A stretch of 64,000 bases of DNA, taken from contig NZ_CP030059.1 of assembly GCF_015291745.1 (NCBI RefSeq), positions 3,127,501 through 3,191,500 of the forward strand. The letters run 5' to 3'. Source of the stretch: Bradyrhizobium sp. CCBAU 53351 (GTDB lineage: Bacteria; Pseudomonadota; Alphaproteobacteria; Rhizobiales; Xanthobacteraceae). Made by a program: the position numbers and the translations under genes. Shown in pieces: positions 62,203 to 64,000 of this stretch (position 1 is the first letter of the stretch; every line of letters begins with the position of its first letter). The notes beneath the pieces were generated by a model. The model was not told where the DNA came from and searched no databases. It worked only from the letters and a program-made list of their open reading frames with translations.

Positions 62203-63279
62203 ATGTGGCCTGACCGTCGATTGATCGACCTCTTCAAGACTGAATTTCCCATCGTGCTGGCGCCGATGGCCGGTGTGATGGATGCGGAGCTGGTGATTGC
62301 GGCGGCGCAGGGCGGCGCGCTGGGCTCTTTGCCTTGCGCGATGCTGTCGCCGGAGAAGATCCGGGAGCAGGTCGCCACCATCCGCAAGGGCGTGACGGCG
62401 CCTGTCAATCTGAACTTCTTCTGCCACACGCCGGTCGAACTCACGCAAGAGGCGGAGGCGCGCTGGAAGCAGCGCCTTGCAGACTACTACCGGCAACACG
62501 GCCTCGACCCGGCAGCGCCGGTCAATGCGGCCAACCGGGCACCGTTCGATGAGGCGATGTGCGCGGTTGTGGAAGAGCTGAAGCCGGAAGTCGTCAGCTT
62601 CCATTTTGGTCTGCCGGAGAAGGCGCTGCTCGACCGGGTCAGAGCGGCCGGATGTCTCGTGATTGCGTCGGCCACGACGGTGAAGGAGGCCGTCTGGCTC
62701 GATCAACGCGGTGTCGATGCCGTGATCGCGCAAGGCGCGGAGGCCGGCGGCCATCGCGGCATGTTCCTGACCGACAAGATCGCGGAGCAACCCGGCAATC
62801 TTGCGTTGGTGCCGCAGATCGTCGACGCCGTGAAGGTGCCCGTCATTGCCGCCGGCGGCATCGCGGACGGACGCGGCATCGCCGCGGCCTTCGCGCTCGG
62901 TGCCTCCGGCGTGCAGATCGGCAGCGCGTACCTGCGCTGTCCGGAATCCAAGGTGACCGCGGCGGGGCGCGCCGCATTGGCCGAAGGACGCGACGATTCC
63001 ACCGTCATCACCAATGTCATGACGGGGCGGCCGGCGCGCGGCGTCCAGAATCGGCTGATGCGCGAAGCGGGCCCGATCTCGGCGGATGCGCCGCCGTTCC
63101 CCCACGCCGCGACGGCTCTGGCACCGCTCAAGGCGGCAGCCGAGAAGCAGGGCCGCCCGGATTTCACCAATCTCTGGGCTGGACAGGCGATCGCCATGGG
63201 CCGGGAGCTTCCCGCGGCCGAATTGACCCGGGATATCGCCAAATCGGCGCTGGCCCGCATGAAAGCGCTGGCCGGCTAA
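62203..63279 (+). CDS. Nitronate monooxygenase family protein
   Basis: A 358-residue FMN protein, paralogous to the preceding gene but clearly distinct. Features: [60 protein letters not shown] with the class I His, [20 protein letters not shown] and [20 protein letters not shown]. It resembles class I NMOs. The reading frame above 62203 is read from the repeat and is not protein. It lies 114 bp after the first NMO and may share its transcript unless the repeat terminates it. Confidence 0.92.
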   Translation: MWPDRRLIDLFKTEFPIVLAPMAGVMDAELVIAAAQGGALGSLPCAMLSPEKIREQVATIRKGVTAPVNLNFFCHTPVELTQEAEARWKQRLADYYRQHGLDPAAPVNAANRAPFDEAMCAVVEELKPEVVSFHFGLPEKALLDRVRAAGCLVIASATTVKEAVWLDQRGVDAVIAQGAEAGGHRGMFLTDKIAEQPGNLALVPQIVDAVKVPVIAAGGIADGRGIAAAFALGASGVQIGSAYLRCPESKVTAAGRAALAEGRDDSTVITNVMTGRPARGVQNRLMREAGPISADAPPFPHAATALAPLKAAAEKQGRPDFTNLWAGQAIAMGRELPAAELTRDIAKSALARMKALAG

Positions 63280-63355
63280 GCCCGCCGGCCGGTTGCGGCG
63301 CAAAAGCGGCCTCTGCTATACGGCACATAGGTTTTGCCGTGAGAGGCCTTATATA

Positions 63356-63643
63356 ATGTCCGTCGACGCCGCTACCGTCCGCCGCATCGCGCATCTGGCG
63401 CGCATTGCGGTTTCCGAGGACGAGGTTCCGCATCTGCAGGGCGAGCTCAACGCCATGCTCGCCTTCGTCGAGCAGCTCTCGGAAGTCAATGTCGAGGGTG
63501 TGGAGCCCATGACCTCGGTCACCCCGATGCAGATGAAGAAGCGGCAGGACGTGGTCGATGACGGCGGGATTGCCGACGAAATCGTTGCCAACGCGCCCGC
63601 GACCGAGGGGCACTTCTTCTTGGTGCCGAAGGTGGTTGAATAA
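63356..63643 (+). CDS. gatC: Aspartyl/glutamyl-tRNA amidotransferase subunit C
   Basis: A 95-residue subunit of the GatCAB complex that converts Glu-tRNA(Gln) and Asp-tRNA(Asn) to the amide forms. It starts [20 protein letters not shown] and continues [40 protein letters not shown] and [10 protein letters not shown], all standard. A small Cys-containing protein gene is inserted between it and gatA. TATATAATG just before the start lacks a clear ribosome site. Confidence 0.95.
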   Translation: MSVDAATVRRIAHLARIAVSEDEVPHLQGELNAMLAFVEQLSEVNVEGVEPMTSVTPMQMKKRQDVVDDGGIADEIVANAPATEGHFFLVPKVVE

Positions 63644-63661
63644 TTCTCAGGACCAAGTCCG

Positions 63662-63874
63662 ATGTGTCTGCTTTGCGACGATGAGAAGGCCTATCAGGCC
63701 TACATGAATTACCTCGACAAGATGGAGCGGCAGGGCAAGGCTGCCGACCCCAATGTCGCCGTCAATGCCGTGCTCGACGAGATCGAGGCGGCCGCGAACG
63801 CCGCCGCCAAGAAAGACGACCCGGCCAACGACAAGACCCTGTCTCCGTTCTTCTGCAGCCCGATCAATAAATGA
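63662..63874 (+). CDS. Small Cys-containing protein between gatC and gatA
   Basis: A 70-residue protein starting [20 protein letters not shown] with Cys2-x2-Cys5, a helical middle ([20 protein letters not shown]) and the end [12 protein letters not shown] with a third Cys. Its TGA overlaps the gatA ATG (ATGA), so it is translationally coupled to GatA, and it lies 18 bp after gatC. The Cys pair could bind metal. I do not know a function; the position suggests a link to GatCAB or simply a conserved hitchhiker. Confidence 0.75.
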   Translation: MCLLCDDEKAYQAYMNYLDKMERQGKAADPNVAVNAVLDEIEAAANAAAKKDDPANDKTLSPFFCSPINK

Positions 63875-64000
63875 CCGATTTGACATCACTGACGCTCGCC
63901 GAGGCCCGCAAGGGTCTCGCCGACAAGACTTTCACGTCCCTCGAGCTGACCGACGCGCATCTGAACGCGATCGAAGCCGCGCGCGTGCTCAACGCCTTCG
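63871..64000 (+). CDS. gatA: Aspartyl/glutamyl-tRNA amidotransferase subunit A, N-terminal part (runs off the right edge)
   Basis: Only 43 residues are present: [43 protein letters not shown]. This is the typical N-terminal helix region of GatA, the amidase subunit of GatCAB that releases ammonia from glutamine. The catalytic Lys-Ser-Ser motifs lie beyond the window. The ATG overlaps the stop of the preceding small gene. Confidence 0.93.
   Translation, partial: MTDLTSLTLAEARKGLADKTFTSLELTDAHLNAIEAARVLNAF

Overview
The window looks like the chromosome of a Bradyrhizobium-type alphaproteobacterium. The reasons are high GC, dense coding with many GTG starts and ATGA/GTGA overlaps, alphaproteobacterial marker genes (divK-pleD, an EipB/DUF1849 envelope protein, DUF3572, ClpS-ClpA, a PhaR-like phasin promoter) and several families of palindromic intergenic repeats that I associate with Bradyrhizobium. 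No rRNA, tRNA, CRISPR array, transposase or phage gene was seen.

Layout. 0-6 kb: 5' end of a D-Ala-D-Ala carboxypeptidase, a phasin with a striking promoter/operator, a Tad-type VWA protein, and clpS-clpA. 6-18 kb: envelope and transport genes, then an AraC regulator divergent from nitrilase and heme aldoxime dehydratase (aldoxime-nitrile pathway), a HAD phosphatase, an orphan TRAP binding protein, an SLT-SPOR transglycosylase, azlCD and trmO. 18-21 kb: a RidA-GDPD-GNAT-HIT run on the minus strand. 21-29 kb: eipB, a second RidA, a coupled DUF3572-dinB-ACT unit, divK-pleD, an AraC regulator, and a TetR/MFS pair with a perfect palindromic operator. 29.8-34.4 kb: an island of looser, more AT-rich codon use with two orphan ABC binding proteins, a frameshifted secreted-protein gene and a serine beta-lactamase-like hydrolase; probably acquired.

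34-64 kb carries a housekeeping backbone mainly on the minus strand (rpmG, NUDIX, DUF983, rnr, topA, dprA, plsY, pyrC-like, pyrB, ruvX), followed by plus-strand gatC and gatA. Accessory genes interrupt it: two HxlR-regulated redox modules (flavodoxin/HxlR/SDR and azoreductase/HxlR), an amidase, a patatin, VanX, an AidB-like acyl-CoA dehydrogenase, a CPBP protease, an AEC carrier, and a LysR regulator facing two nitronate monooxygenases.

The observations most worth a second look are the 20-bp perfect inverted repeat between HxlR and SDR, the pyrB-coupled dihydroorotase homologue lacking its HxH metal site, the duplicated PhaR-like dyads in the phasin promoter, the nitronate monooxygenase whose C-terminus is encoded by a repeat element, the frameshifted gene in the island, and a small Cys-containing protein translationally coupled to gatA. 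I did not find a convincing wholly new multi-gene system.
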